Shown: positions 51,330 to 63,089 of the stretch, one piece after another
Layout of the letters: each line of letters opens with the position of its first letter
Numbering within the stretch: position 1 is the first letter of the stretch
Source: Thalassia testudinum
Lineage: Eukaryota; Streptophyta; Magnoliopsida; Alismatales; Hydrocharitaceae
Assembly (NCBI GenBank): GCA_037157565.1
Contig: JAZHRO010000036.1
Coordinates: 19,208,501-19,272,500, forward strand
Direction: 5' to 3'
DNA: 64,000 bases
Translations under genes and position numbers: made by a program
The notes under the pieces: generated by a model
What the model was told of the DNA's origin: nothing
Database searches by the model: none
Seen by the model: only the letters and a program-made list of their open reading frames with translations

Positions 51330-54065
51330 TGATGATAACATCATCATGAGCCATAACTAGCTTTTATTAGTCAGGATTAATTGACAAATGCTCCTACATA
51401 ATTGCTGGAAAGTTGTAATTTGCTGCATATCCTTTATGAGAAGAGTACATTAAATCAGGGTTAATTCTGTAGTTTTAACAACATATTATGAATGTAGAAT
51501 AATCATGGGGTTTCCCAGGAGTTAATTTAAGGTTTAATGAGCATTAGAGTCTAACAAGAGGGTTTACACAGACAGAAATGGGTTTTCATGAACTTTGAGA
51601 GCTAACACAGCTCCCGAAACCTTAATTTTAAACTCGCTTAAATTACTAAGGTTCTAGTCAGGATAAAATTCATCTAAACCTTCTAAAGATCATGGAAAAA
51701 TATTCCATAAGGTTTTGTACCCTTGATTTGACCTTTGGAACCCATTTTAACCTTAAACAGAGTCACAAACATAATTCTACCCTAATTTGGGTTTCTGCAT
51801 AAATTGCCTAGTCAAACTTAGTTAAAACTCAAATCTAACTTCACCATCAGATTTCTTGGGTCCAAATTAGGTTTGTACCAAAATTTGGTCCCAATCAGAG
51901 TTCATCTTGATCTAGTTTGCATCTAGTCCCTTAAAACTCTATACTTCACATCCAAGCCCCTAACTTTCGAAAATCCTTGCGAACAGCCCCCTAACTTTGT
52001 CATCTTCTTCACCAACTGCCCCCTGTCGCCTGAATCCCACAAAAGACTCCTAAACCCAAAAGCAATCGGCTTCAAAGAAGGAATGCACCTGTAATTGGCA
52101 ACCAAATCCCTCCAAATTTGGAGGGATTGGTCATTAAAAGATCCTCTGACGATTGCACCTCAAATTTGGCTTGATTGGAGCCTGAAAAGCTCCACCGAGC
52201 TTGCATTTTAGAAAGAGGAAACTCCTCTGTTTCTTAGAGAAAAGCATGCTTAATCTAGAAATTTAGAGCATTTTGGAGCTCTATAAAAGCTCTTAGAGTT
52301 TAGGCCTTGTTCCTTAGCTTGGTTTGGCTGCACTTCCTCACCAAAAGCTCTCCCTTCAACCTCCTTCGATTAGCTTCAGCGATCTCTCTCACCCGTCCTC
52401 CTACGGCCTCCCAACCATCAAATTGGGAGTGCCAAACTCTTCCTCTCCTTCGTCCTCTCCTCGCAATACCAGCGAGGAGCTCTCCAACTCTCTTTCCTCG
52501 CTGTGCTCTCACCGGAGGTGTTCTCTTCCACGGCACTGGCCAATCAAAGTCGGTGCCCTCTTGCCCCTTTCAATTGATAAATTAAGTCACCCTCTCTCCC
52601 TCTCTTCCTCTAGTTTAGAATTAGCTCTTTTAACTCTTGTTTCGACTGCCGTTCACCTCTCTTCCCCTCCGTCTTCCTCCACTCCAGCAAAGCTCCGGTG
52701 ACGCCTCCTTGACGGTACACACCACCAAACGCCACTGCTCGACCTCCAAAAGCTCTGCCTCACCTCACCGCACAAAACCCCTCACCTAATTCCTCGATTC
52801 ACCTGTTAGAACACCCCATTGAACACGACCTCCATCGCACTCCGTCTGCGACCCCGCCCGACCTCCACACCCACTTCCCACATTGTGTAAACACCACCAC
52901 CACCTTCGCCATCACTTGGTGATCCTCCTGAGATGTTTTAATGTAGCTGTGAGGCCTTATCTTGTGTTTCAAGTATCTGCCATCTTCCGTCGTCACCCTT
53001 GATGTTTCCAACCTCGGCCACTGTCCTTTGGTCGCAATCTCCCTCAATTCCACTTCTAGGCCATGTGCAACACTCCCAGGACCCTTCCCAAGTCCTTCAA
53101 TCGAAGACTTGGCCACTGCAGCACACCTAATTAATAAAGCTTTTGCTACGGTCTTGCATGAAGAAGAGAGTAGGCACTTTAGTGCCACATCGTGAACCAC
53201 AGGGATTGTGACAATGCATATTAGGATTTTGTGCTGTGGCTTCTTCGCCCAAGCATCGAGGATCAGGTCCCCATACACCCTCACACCCGCTTACATGACC
53301 TATGCGCACTCCTCGCTTGCAATACACGCCTGTAGGCCTGGTCAATGCTCTTGACCTGATAACCTGTATCTGGATCCTATTACGCCCAGGTATTTGAGAG
53401 AGGAAAGAATAAGGAGGAAGTGGGGGGAGGGTTTTGCTGCGTGCTCCTCTACCTTGTGCTAAAGAGAAAGACCCTTGTGCAACACTTAGCGTTTGAGATG
53501 TTGGTTCCCTTGTGCTGTGAAGGCCTTGAGGAAGGCTTGAAAGAAGGGATCTTTGAGAAGAAAAGAGAAGGCATTGAGAAGGAGAAGGAAAGCTTTGAGA
53601 AGGCCTTAGAAGAAGAAGGCTCCTTAAAGAGCCTTGTGTTCTGTTTAGATGTCTGATTGAGTTGGTTCTAAGCACTGTTGAATAATTTAAGAACCTAAGT
53701 TAAGATTGAATTCTGATTGAAAGTACTGTTGAATAATTTGAGTAATTGAATGCATGCTTAATTAAGAGAATAAGTGGTGCTTCAAATCACCATTGTTTTG
53801 ATTCTCTTTTCTTTTTGATTCCATGATCTGTTGAGTTTCATTGAATATCAATCTGACAAATTGTATTCATTGAATATCTATTTTAATACTCAATTAATTA
53901 TGCTCATTGATTTTGAATGAAGATTATTGTGTGAGTTTCATTATTTTCTCCCTGTGTTCGACCTTGGACTCTTCTGATTTTGAGTTATAAATTTTAAATG
54001 ATTTGAGTAATTTTTGTCCTATATTATGACGCATCTCTTACATAACGACGATCTCACTTTAAACA
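51330..54065 (+). mobile_element. S4: solo LTR inserted in solo LTR S3
   Basis: 2736 bp, flanked by CCTCA at 51325-51329 and 54066-54070. It starts with the perfect hairpin TGATGAT-AAC-ATCATCA, followed by TGAGCCATAACTAGCT as in the E3 LTR, and ends AAACA. TATA box TATAAAAG at 52282-52289. U5 motif CTGTGTTCGACCTTGGACTC at about 53953-53972. No PBS, PPT or coding sequence adjoins it, so it is a recombination product of a lost element. Confidence 0.9.
52282..52289 (+). promoter_or_regulatory. Putative TATA box of solo LTR S4
   Basis: TATAAAAG between inverted GAGCT and AGCTC arms (GGAGCTCTATAAAAGCTC), about 950 bp into the LTR, the same relative place as in E3. Confidence 0.5.
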
Positions 54066-54070
54066 CCTCA
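54066..54070. repeat. Target-site duplication of S4, right copy (CCTCA)
   Basis: Matches 51325-51329; S3 sequence continues directly from here. Confidence 0.88.
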
Positions 54071-56245
54071 CGATCCTCAGCTAAGTCAACAGCAGCAGTA
54101 CACCAAGGCACAAGGGCCTCACAACCCACATTGCAACTAAGTGCTGAGAGAGGAGGGGACATGAATCTTGAGGTGCAAAACCCTCCCCCCTCCACCTCAG
54201 ATTTCTTTCTTCCTTCTCAGATCAGACCTGGGTGAACAGTACTAGGTAAACGACTATCCAGGTAGGCAGACCTGGGACTAGACCCACCGACGTGTAAGGT
54301 GGGTGAGGTGTGCGAGTGAGTGTGGAAAGGGGACCCAACCCCTGTGTCTTTGGCGAGGGTTCCCTTTCACAAAATCCTTTTATCAGCAGTTGATGATGTT
54401 TCCCCACACGATGTGGGACTAAGTGAGGAGCTCTTCTTCTCGTTCTTCCTTCGTGAGCAATCGGCTGGTCTCTTCACCAAATTGGAGATGCTACTACCGT
54501 GGCTTCATCAAATTGGAGGTCTGGAGATACTGCTGGAGCTGGGCCGCACTAATTGGACTTAGGGGCGAGACCGATGGAGATCAGATAATGGTGGCTGGAG
54601 GCGTAGACGACGATCGGCGATGGCGAGATACCTGTGACAGAAATATGACCCTAGAGTCAAAATTGAACATGCGTAAGGGTTTGGCGCTACTCGTCGGACA
54701 AAAACCCTAAGGTGATTGGTGGTGCGAGTGGTCAATGGTGTGTGGCGGAGGAGCTTTGATGAGCTCTAGAGGGATGTTGGTGGTAGTGAGCAGTGAAATT
54801 GAGGAGCTGGGGAGCTCCGCAAACCTGAGGCGATGTTGTTGGTGGTGGTTATAGGGTGCGCGATGGGCGGAGGTATGTTGGCGATGAAGGTGGTCGGAGG
54901 TGAAGCAGCCAGTGTCAGAGATGATGACAGAGAGGGAATTAGGAGCGGAGAAGCTCCAGATATGAAATTGGAGGAGAGAGGAGTTGAAGTCCTGAGCTAA
55001 TTGAGAGGAAGGGGGCGAGGAGGATGCTACCAGGGGTATGCCAGAGTAGAGGAAGGAGATGGAGTAATCAGAGCAAAAGAGGGGGCAGGAGAGGCTGAAG
55101 CTTTGTGGGAAGCTTTGCAGATGGAGGAAGAGGAGCTCTCTGCCTATCGTACGTGGAAGAGGGTGACAATGGTGTTTCGAAGGGCTCTAGTGGTGGTCCT
55201 CGATGCCAGTGAGGAGGAAGAATTTGGGGGAGATCTGGTGAAGATTTCATGAGGGAAAATGGCACGATGAGCAGGTCTTTAAATAGGACCAAGTTCGATC
55301 TTCAATCAAGGCAAGCTGGGCATTTGGGTAGGTTCCTTCGCCACCTAAAAGCTCAACTTTCTTGAGCTCATCAATGTGAATTCCGACCATAATTGGCCTT
55401 GAAAAGGACCTTGATCAATGCGGATTGATCCGAGGATCAATTCTACCAAGTTGTAGGATTTTACGATGAGATTTCTAGAACCAAATCTTTGATTAAATGT
55501 TGGCGGGGAAGTTCCGAAGATCCTTTTTAGACTCTCATGGCAGTAGGGACTGTTCTGAGAAGAATGATGAAAGGTTAAGGACCTATATGTAATAAAATCG
55601 AAAGTTATGGGTTTAATTAAGGAAATAGAGATTTAAGGGACTGAAATGCAAACTAGGTCAAGATGGACTTTGATTGGGCCTAAAATTTGGCTTTTACTTA
55701 ATTTTGACCTAAGGAATGTAATGATGAAAGTTGTATTTCAGTTTTGACCATGTTTGACTGGGCGATTTGCATAGAAGCCCAAATTAGGGTAAAATCCCAT
55801 CTGCAACTCTATTCTAGGTTAACATGGGTTCAGATGGTCAAACCAAGGGCACCAAACCTCTTAGAATATTTTTATATGAATTTTAAGAGGTTTAGATGAA
55901 TTTTATCCTGACCAAAACCTCTTCAATTTAAGTGGGTCTGAAATTAGGGTTTTGGTGTGCTGTTTTGGTTCTCAAAATGTGTGAAACCTCACTTCTGTTA
56001 GTGCTAACCCATTTTTTGAACTTTTGAGCTCATTTGACCTTTATTTAACCCTTGAGTGACCCCTTTGTTAATCTATGTTTGTGATATGTTGTTAAAATTA
56101 CATAATTAACCCTAATTTCCCATTCTTCTCTCAATTCAGAATAATGCAGGATTACGACACCCAGATGATTATGTAGGAGCTTTAATCAATAAAATATGAC
56201 TAAATGTGGCTAGTTAGGGATTATGATGGTGTTCCCATCAGGCAA

Positions 56246-56718
56246 GCATAGGGTTTACCTTGGAATGTGTACCTAAGGAATTCCTTCCCTTCAAAAGATT
56301 ATCCAATTTCTTATATAAATTTTCTACATTTTTTCCAACAAGTTTCACCTTATCCAGTCATTATGCAATCAATTCTAAATCAACCGAATTAGAATTAACC
56401 TTAATTTCATAAACTCTACTCTTTGGTTGATTTGATCTGCTAAAGGTGGACATCGAGGCATTATTGAGGGAATTCTCACTTATATTTTCAAACAATTCAA
56501 ATGCTCCCGAAGATGCTTAGGAAATTGCCTCCACATGCCGCATCAACAAAATTCTTCAAGTTGTCACTTAACCCATGATAGAAAATATGAGCCAAGTACT
56601 ACTTGGGAATCCCATGATGAGGGCATTTCCTAGCTAAGTCATTAAATATCTCCCAAGACTTTTGGGGTGCTCTATAGGGTGCATTTTACTTTTCATTTGA
56701 TTGTTGTAGTTGGGTATC
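56246..56718 (-). pseudogene. E5 gag, N-terminal side of the S3 insertion
   Basis: On the minus strand fragments such as AQIFYHGLSDNLKNF and CGMWRQFPKHLREHLNCLKI, in shifting frames, correspond to gag segments FYQGLREDIRLFVNATCGG and the Asn-rich ENMCENSINN region of E3. A QLQQSNEK-like piece at about 56690-56715 matches the TQQSGEP region. The frame is heavily broken. It stops at the border with C1 near 56718; the rest of gag, PBS and 5' LTR of E5 are missing there. Confidence 0.7.
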
Positions 56719-57007
56719 TGGCCTGTCAGATCCCCGTCTCTTCATTGTGAAGGGAAAACCTCCATTTAAGGATTGGAGTGGGATTTGTATTTGAGGTACA
56801 CTACCCTCATTAAAGTAGTATGGTTAGTGGATTGATCGCTTTGTGATTGAAAATCCTAAGTCAAGGGATTGACTTAGGTGGTGGTTTTCACCCGATTTGG
56901 GTTTCCACCTAAAAAATATTGTGCCTCCTTCTTGTGATTGTACTTCATCTTGTAATTATTATTATTATTTTTTAAATTCACTATTCACCCTCTCTCGTGC
57001 AATTTCA
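56719..57007 (+). repeat. C1 5' LTR, truncated (U5 side)
   Basis: Only the last ~290 bp remain, ending GTGCAATTTCA two bases before the PBS. GGATTGACTTAGGTGG and a TTATTATTATTTTTT run are present. The U3 side seen in the 3' LTR at 63090 is absent. The exact left border with E5 is uncertain by about 20 bp. Confidence 0.65.
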
Positions 57008-57009
57008 TT

Positions 57010-57025
57010 TGGTATCAGAGCAAGG
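57010..57025 (+). other. tRNA-iMet primer-binding site of C1
   Basis: TGGTATCAGAGCAAGG; the first 12 bases are the standard copia PBS complementary to the 3' end of plant initiator tRNA-Met. Confidence 0.93.
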
Positions 57026-57061
57026 TTTCCACTTTTTGGAGTAACGTTTGTGGAAGATCTT

Positions 57062-58739
57062 ATGGAGGGAAGAGTAGTATCTATCGACAGATCGGAGGGG
57101 CAATCCACTACCCAACCACCTCTCTTCCAAGGAACCAACTACACATTATTGGAAGTTGAGAATGAAGATGTAGCTTCAAGCTAATGATTTCTCCATTTGG
57201 GAGAAATGTGAATTCGTATACAACATTCCCGACAAACCAGAGACGAGATACATTGTGGAGTAGATTCATCACCTTGGGCTGAATGCAAAGGCGATGAACT
57301 CACTCTACTGTGCACTTAGCTCGGAGGAGTTCAACTACATTAGCCAATGCACAACAACCCATGAAATATGGAGAACCTTAGAGGTAACTCACGAAGGTAC
57401 ATCTCGAGTTAAATTCTCTAAGATTAATGTTTTATTGCATGAATTCGAAGCCTTCACTATGAAGGAAAATGAGACTTGGGAACATGTACACCCAATTCAC
57501 ATCAGGTCTCTAGGGTAGACATTCATAAAGGGGGAGCTTCAGGCCAAGCTCCTTCGTTCCCTTAGACTCGAACGGGAGTAAAAGGTTACAACGATAGAAG
57601 AACCCAACCAAGTAGAGGATCTAGACATGGAGAATCTACTTGGGAATCTAATGGCTTATGAGACAAAGATGGACCAAAAGAAGAAGTTGATCACACTGAA
57701 ACCAAAGAAGAAGACCTTAGCTTTCATGGCAACATCGGATGATGAGGTAAGTACCAATGAGGAAGAATTTGTTTTATTAGCTAAAAAATTTAAAAAGTTT
57801 CTCAGAAATAGAAAAGAGATCAAGGGAAAGAAAAGGGAAGAAGAACCTCTAGTTTGCTACAATTGCAAGAAGAGAGGTCAGATACGGAAGGAGTGCTCCT
57901 TGCTCAAAAGGGATGATGAGAAGAAGGGCAAGAAGCTTTTCGACTACAAGAAGTTCTCAAAGCCCAAGACATTCAATAAGAAAGCATTCCAAGCAACTTG
58001 GGATGACTCCACCTCCAAAGAAGACGAAGAGGAAACAAATGAAGAAACGACGTGCTTGGGACTCATGGCAACCAACGACACATCCGGATCTGAGTTCAAG
58101 GAACTTGAGTTAAATTCATATTCCCTAGATGAGTTGCAAGAAGCATTTGATTTATTGTATGTAGATCTAAAAGAAACAAAGACTAAAAGTAAAGCATTAA
58201 AAGTAGAAAACATAGAGTGTAAGGAATTAATAAATGACCTTCAAGAAAAGAACTTAATTCTCACTAAAGAAACCATAGCTTTAAATATACAAATAGGAAA
58301 TTTAATGATTGAAAAAGAATCATTAACAAAGGATTTATATGCAACCATGAGTGAACAAAAATTCCTAGATAGAGAAGAACTTCTTGACAAGATTCATGTT
58401 CTTGAAAAATCAAACTCTTTTAAAAGGGATGAGAATGACCCACTTAGAGTAGAAATTAGAGGACTAGACGATAAACTAGACATAATGAAAATAGAGATAA
58501 ATCACCTCAAAGAAATATCAAATCAGTTGCTTAAGGACTTAGCCAAATTTACAAAAGGAAAGGATAACTTGGACAAGCTTATTGCCCATCAAAAACCTTC
58601 CTCAAGTAAATTTGGACTAAGCTATTATGAAACTAGTCAAAATGAATTGAAAAAGGATCCTCCTCCAAAGAGAACACTAACAAATACTGATCCACATTAC
58701 AATGGATATCGAAAAGACAACTTTCACTTTTTTTTGTAG
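57062..58739 (+). pseudogene. C1 gag
   Basis: The ATG at 57062 (MEGRVVSIDRSEG ... PPLFQGTNYT) is the SIRE gag start. A frameshift near 57150 is followed, in another frame, by YWKLRMKM-stop-LQANDFSIWEKC. The gag core (SSEEFNYISQCTTTHEIWRT, GTSRVKFSKINVL) is at 57294-57518, followed by a stop, then MENLLGNLMAYE from 57627. From 57627 the frame is open for 370 codons: a Lys-rich stretch, a zinc knuckle CYNCKKRGQIRKEC with Gln in place of His (about 57858-57899), and a long coiled coil of Leu/Glu/Lys heptads (about 58130-58590) typical of SIRE gag. It ends at 58737-58739. Confidence 0.88.
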
Positions 58740-59375
58740 GTTTCAAAGGACATTATAATGTCAAAAACTGGATATACAAAATGAAGGATGGGCAACTCAA
58801 ATTAGAAAGACCTAAAGAAACACCAAGTCACCAAAGGAGGTGTTTTGTAAGATCGAAGGGACCTACAAGAAAGAAGACAAGGTGACCACCACCATCAAGG
58901 AGGCCGATGGGTGATGGACTCCAAGTGTTCCAAACACATGGCGGGAGACAAGCACTTATTTTTGGACCTCCAATGTATGGATGGAAGAACGATTACATTT
59001 GGCAACAACCACAAGGGTCATATTATTGGTCTGGGTAAAATGGGTAACTCTCTTTCCCCTATCTCAAATGTTTCTTTAGTAGAAGGAGTAAAACACAACT
59101 TATTAAGTGTTAGTCAAATTTGTGATAAGGGATATAAGGTAGTTTTCACTTCAAAAATATTTAAAATTATGCATGCATCAACAAATGAAACCTTTCTTAA
59201 GGAAACTAGGTTTAAAGACATTTATATTGTAGAATTTGATAAAGATAGCACTTATGAATCTCTTGTAGCTAAAAATGAATTAAATGTATGGCATAGAGGA
59301 CTAGGACATGTTCATATGAGACTAGTTCAAAAGCTTGTCAAACATGAACTAGTTTGAGGCCTTCCTAAAGGAAAA
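58740..59375 (+). pseudogene. C1 protease and GAG-pre-integrase region
   Basis: MDSKCSKHMAGDKHLFLDL from 58911 is the copia protease start with the active-site DSG changed to DSK. ITFGNNHKGHIIGLGKMG and VSLVEGVKHNLLSVSQICDKG are the conserved following blocks. The GAG-pre-integrase motif WHRGLGHVHMRLVQKLVKHELV ends at a TGA at 59355-59357, and the Cys-rich CDSCKLGKIVKSNF follows in the same frame. The stretch 58740-58905 is a broken linker. Confidence 0.88.
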
Positions 59376-60170
59376 TTTGTAGATGACCTTATGTGTGATT
59401 CTTGTAAATTAGGCAAAATCGTGAAATCTAACTTTAAAACTAAAGAAGTTATATCCACATAAAGACCACTAGAATTACTTCACGTAGATTTGTTTGGAGT
59501 AACAAAATATGAGTCTTAGTGGATGCAAATATTACCTTGTAATTGTAGATTTTTCGAGGTTTTCATGGGTCTCCTTCTTGAGATCCAACGATGGAGTGTT
59601 TTCTGTCTTTTCTATTTTTTGTAGGAAGGTTTAAACTGAAAAAGGCTACCAAATCACTCGAATTTGTAGTGATCATGGAGGCAAGTTTGAAAACTCTTTA
59701 TTTGATGATTTTTGTCAAGAGCATGGTATTGCTCATGAGTTCTCTTTCCCCCGAACACCTCAACAAAATGGGGTAGTTGAGAGAAAGAACCGCACTCTTC
59801 AAGAGTGTGCTCGAACATTGCTCATAGACTTCGGATTATTGAAGTACTTTTGGGCCAAGGCGGTTAACACGGCTTGTTACGTGTTAAATCACATCTTAAT
59901 TTGATCTGGGTTACGAAAAACTTGCTTTGAACTATATTATGGGAAAATACCCAAGATTAGTTATTTTAAGGTTTTTGGATGCCGATGATTTATTTTGAAT
60001 ACCCATTCTAATTTAGATAAATTTGATGCCAAAGGTGAAGAAGCCATCTTAATTGGTTATTCTTCATGTAGTAAGGCATATCGGATTTTTAACAAGACTA
60101 CATTAATAGTGGAGGAAACCCTTCATGCTTCCTTCAATGAATCACCTTACTCTTCCTCCATTGACTGAGT
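59376..60170 (+). pseudogene. C1 integrase core
   Basis: The zinc-binding Cys pair and the core start are readable: LELLHVDLFG (first Asp) after a stop at 59461, then a frameshift, YYLVIVDFSRFSWV-like residues, ICSDHGGKFENS-like residues (second Asp, about 59665-59690) in another frame, and SFPRTPQQNGVVERKNRTLQE (Glu, about 59745-59800). FGCR-stop-FILNT and GYSSCSKAYRIFNK mark the C-terminal end. At least five changes of frame or stops. The three catalytic acidic residues can all still be found. Confidence 0.82.
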
Positions 60171-61400
60171 CAATATGGAAGATGAAGATGATTCTTCTAT
60201 TGATGTGTCTGACATCTCAAATTTCAATATTCATAATCTTCCAAAAGATTGGATATATCAAAGGGATCATCCCGAAAGTCAAGTCAGTGGAAGTGTTTTC
60301 GATGGTGTTAAAACTCGATCTCGTTTTAGTTGCTCCTTCGGTCTCCCCGCCTTTGTATCTCAAGTTGAACCGAAAAGTGTCGAAGAAGCATGCTCCGAAG
60401 AACCTTGGATGATGACCATGTAGGAGGAACTCAACCAGTTCTAAAGGAATGAAGTTTGGGATCTAGTACCAAAGCCTGAAGGGCAAATGGTAATAGGAAC
60501 CAAATGGGTATTCTGGAACAAGTTGAATGAATTCGGTGTAGTCATTTAGAACAAGGCTCATTTGGTAGCAAAAGGGTACAACCAAGAAGAAGGAATTGAT
60601 TTTGATGAGACCTACGTTCTCATAGCTCAACTCGAATTAATTTGCATGCTTCTTGCTTATTGAGCCTTCCTTGGCTTTAAACTCTTTCAAATGGACATTA
60701 AGAGTACTTTTCTTAATGGATTCATTAAGAAGGAAGTTTTTGTAAAACAACCACCCAGTTTTGAGTCTCATGATAAGCCTAACTTTGTCTATAAATTAAA
60801 CAAGGTATTATATGGTCTAAAGCAAGCTCTTAGAGCTTGGTATGAGAGACTCAAAGATTATTTGTTGAGTGCAAACTTCTCTATAGGAGAAGCTGATTCT
60901 ACATTGTTCATTAAAAGAAAAGGAAAAGACATTTTATTAGTTCAAATATATGTAGATGACATTCTCTTCGGTGCTACTAATGAATCTATGTGTAGAAAGT
61001 TCTCCAAGATTATGCATGAAGAATTTGAAATGAGTTTGATGGGTGAACTCAAGTTCTTCTTGGGTTTACAAATCACTCAACTTGAATTCGAGACCTTTGT
61101 GTGTCAATCAAAATACACGAAGGAGATGCTGAAAAGATTTGAGATGGAGAAAAGTAAAGGGAAGAATACTCCCATGAGTGTCACAACCTCCCTAGACTTG
61201 GACGAATCAGGTACACCCATTGATAAAAAACTCTATCATAACATGATTGGCTCCTTACTATATTTAACCTCTAGTAGACCTAACATTTTATTCAGTACTT
61301 GCTTATGTGCTAGGTTTCAATCAAACTCCAAACAGTCACACTTAAATGCAGTTAAACGAATATTTAGATATCTAGTTGACACATCTGAATATGGTTTATA
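60171..61400 (+). pseudogene. C1 reverse transcriptase
   Basis: After an acidic linker (MEDEDDSSIDVSD; DWIYQRDHPESQV), RT begins near 60420 (stop, then EVWDLVPKPEGQMVIGTKWVF, stop, VAKGYNQEEGIDFDETY). From 60691 it is open for 236 codons: MDIKSTFLNGFIKKEVFVKQP (catalytic Asp), VYKLNKVLYGLKQALRAWYER, IYVDDILFGATNES (catalytic YVDD at about 60949-60960), MMGELKFFLGLQ-type block and YHNMIGSLLYLTSSRPNI. It ends at a TAA at 61399-61401, within the block before RNase H. Confidence 0.9.
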
Positions 61401-61899
61401 ATATCTTAGGAGTCCACAATTCAACTTAGTCACATATAGCAATGCGAACTACACAGGTAGCCGCACCGATAGGAAGAGAATCAGTGGGACGTGCCAATTC
61501 TTGGGCAAATCACTAGTCTCTTGGTTCTCAAAGAAACAATTTAGTGTAGCCCTATCAACCACGGAGGCTAAGTATATAGCCGCCGCTCTAACATTTTCCC
61601 AAGTGTTATGGATGAAAAATACTTTGAAAGATTTTAATTTGATATTTAATAAGATAAAAATATTATGTGATAATACTAATGCTATCAACCTCTCGAAAAA
61701 TCTTGTACATCACTCCCGTGCAAAACATATTGATGTTCGACGTCATTTTTTGAGGAAAAATGTACTTAAGGGAGAAATCGAGGTTGAATTTATTTGTATT
61801 GAATTGCAATTGGCTGATATTGTCATTAAACCTTTGAATTATGATCGTTTTAATTCCATATGTAGGAAACTAGCCATATGTAAGCTAAGTGATATTTGA
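61401..61899 (+). pseudogene. C1 RNase H
   Basis: Follows RT after one stop: YSNANYTGSRTDRKRISGTCQ (the first catalytic Asp is replaced by Asn, where family members have DADWAG), LVSWFSKKQFSVALSTTEAKYIAAA (Glu), ILCDNTNAINLSKNLVHHSRAKHID (Asp) and LADIVIKPL. It ends LSDI-stop at 61897-61899, which is the normal end of copia pol. Confidence 0.88.
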
Positions 61900-63089
61900 A
61901 GAATTATTGACTTAGTGAAATTTTGTTTGTCATGAACATTAAAGGAGTTTTGACTTCATCAAGTCAGAGAACATTTACACAGTTCAAAAATCAAAATGCA
62001 CATTTTGTGCAATATCAAATGTCTGATAAAAACACCAGACGTCTAAATATGCTGAACAGACATCAATTTCATTAAGTCATATCCTATTTAATATGTTTGT
62101 AAAAATGGTTTTTTTGACGTCCGTGAAAATCCACAGATGTCTGTCATGTTGTTGAATATCTTTTGACAGACGTCTATTTAGCATCAGGGCCAGAAGTTAG
62201 GAGGCTCTGGATTCAGATATCAGACATCTGAATATTGATTCAGATGTCATATAAGTTGTCTAGTTATAAAATTAGACGACAAATTATAACTTTGGCTAAA
62301 ATCTAGGGAGTACGGATTTCAGAGATCAGACATCTAATTTTGTTTTTTGACGTCCAGTCTATCGTTTGAGACAGAAATCAGACGACAGCTTGTAGCTTGA
62401 ATCATTTTCCAGGGAAGTCTGTCTGCAGAAATTAGACGTCCAAATATTTAATTAGACATCTTGTAGTTCATCTGATCCGAGAATTAGACGAAGACATTGA
62501 AAGTGTTAAAATCCCAAATGGTTAATCCCGATGTCTGATCACATCACCAAACGTTTGATTTGAGCGAAAATTATGCTTTCGCGTCTGATTTCTTGGGGGT
62601 TTTGAGATGTAATTCTCCCCAACTTTAGGAGGAGACTTGCTAACCCCTTGGAGTATAAGACTTGCACCTCCAAGGTCCCACTTGACCTGAACACAAAAGC
62701 CCCATCTCTTCAAACCCTTTGTCGGCCATGGTTGCTGCTGCTGCTCTCGCTACCAGACGTCTGCGTAGCCTCCTCATCGACCAATGACCTAGCAGCCCAC
62801 CTCCATGCATGTCCTTTTCCTCCTCCTCGCATCAGGGGGAGCTCCACCGTGGGTATAACCTCATTACCCCTTCTCCTCCCATGGTTTTGTGAGGCAATGA
62901 TCTTGGTTTTTGAAATGCCCAATTTGTTTTGTCCATTGTACCACACCTCATGTGGTTTCAATCTTGAACCTTGTCTCTTTTGCCCTAGAGCTCAAACCCT
63001 AGGATCAAGACCTAGGGAGTGGGATTTTTTTTTTCCAAAGGTGTAGAACTATTAATATATGTTTGTATCTTGGTTGTAATGGCAAGGGT
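61900..63089 (+). other. C1 region between pol and the 3' LTR
   Basis: 1.2 kb. 61990-62600 carries at least five GACGTC cores and many decayed ones. From about 62648 there is a 132-codon plus-strand ORF ending near 63046, with a Leu-rich hydrophobic start after residue 29 and a Cys-containing middle. I do not recognise it. SIRE elements can have an env-like ORF here, but nothing links this short ORF to one. Confidence 0.5.
61990..62600. repeat. GACGTC/AGACGTCT palindrome cluster upstream of the C1 3' LTR
   Basis: Exact cores occur among others in CCAGACGTCTAAAT, ACAGACGTCTATTT and TTAGACGTCCAAAT. Between them are many one-base variants (CAGACATCTGA, CAGATGTCAT, TAGACGACA), suggesting an array that decays mainly by C-to-T and G-to-A change. 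Confidence 0.6.

Larger units (their letters stand above)
50911..56240 (-). mobile_element. S3: solo LTR inside E5 gag (itself holding S4)
   Basis: About 2.59 kb without S4. The minus strand starts TGATGG-GAACA-CCATCA at 56240 and ends near CAACA at 50911; E5 gag reads on both sides. The U5 part is at 50911-51329 (CCTACAAACGACCTCGGACTC on the minus strand at about 51015-51035), and U3 is 54071-56240 with a TATTTAAAG box near 55279. Its U3 start and the C/T-rich transcribed part are related to S4 in inverted orientation. The ORFs at 54014-55292 are chance. Confidence 0.85.

Noticed and set aside
52300..53675. Several 75-180 codon ORFs that could be a host gene with UTRs
   Set aside because: All inside solo LTR S4 downstream of its TATA box; the CT-rich composition explains the Ser/Pro content, and the frame is not supported by any motif.
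55001..55292. 83-codon Glu-rich ORF
   Set aside because: Lies in S3 U3/R; no family resemblance and an overlapping ORF on the other strand.
57010..57025. Possible tRNA gene fragment
   Set aside because: It is the primer-binding site; no cloverleaf can be drawn around it. The same applies to the tRNA-Asp sites at 21368 and 27755.
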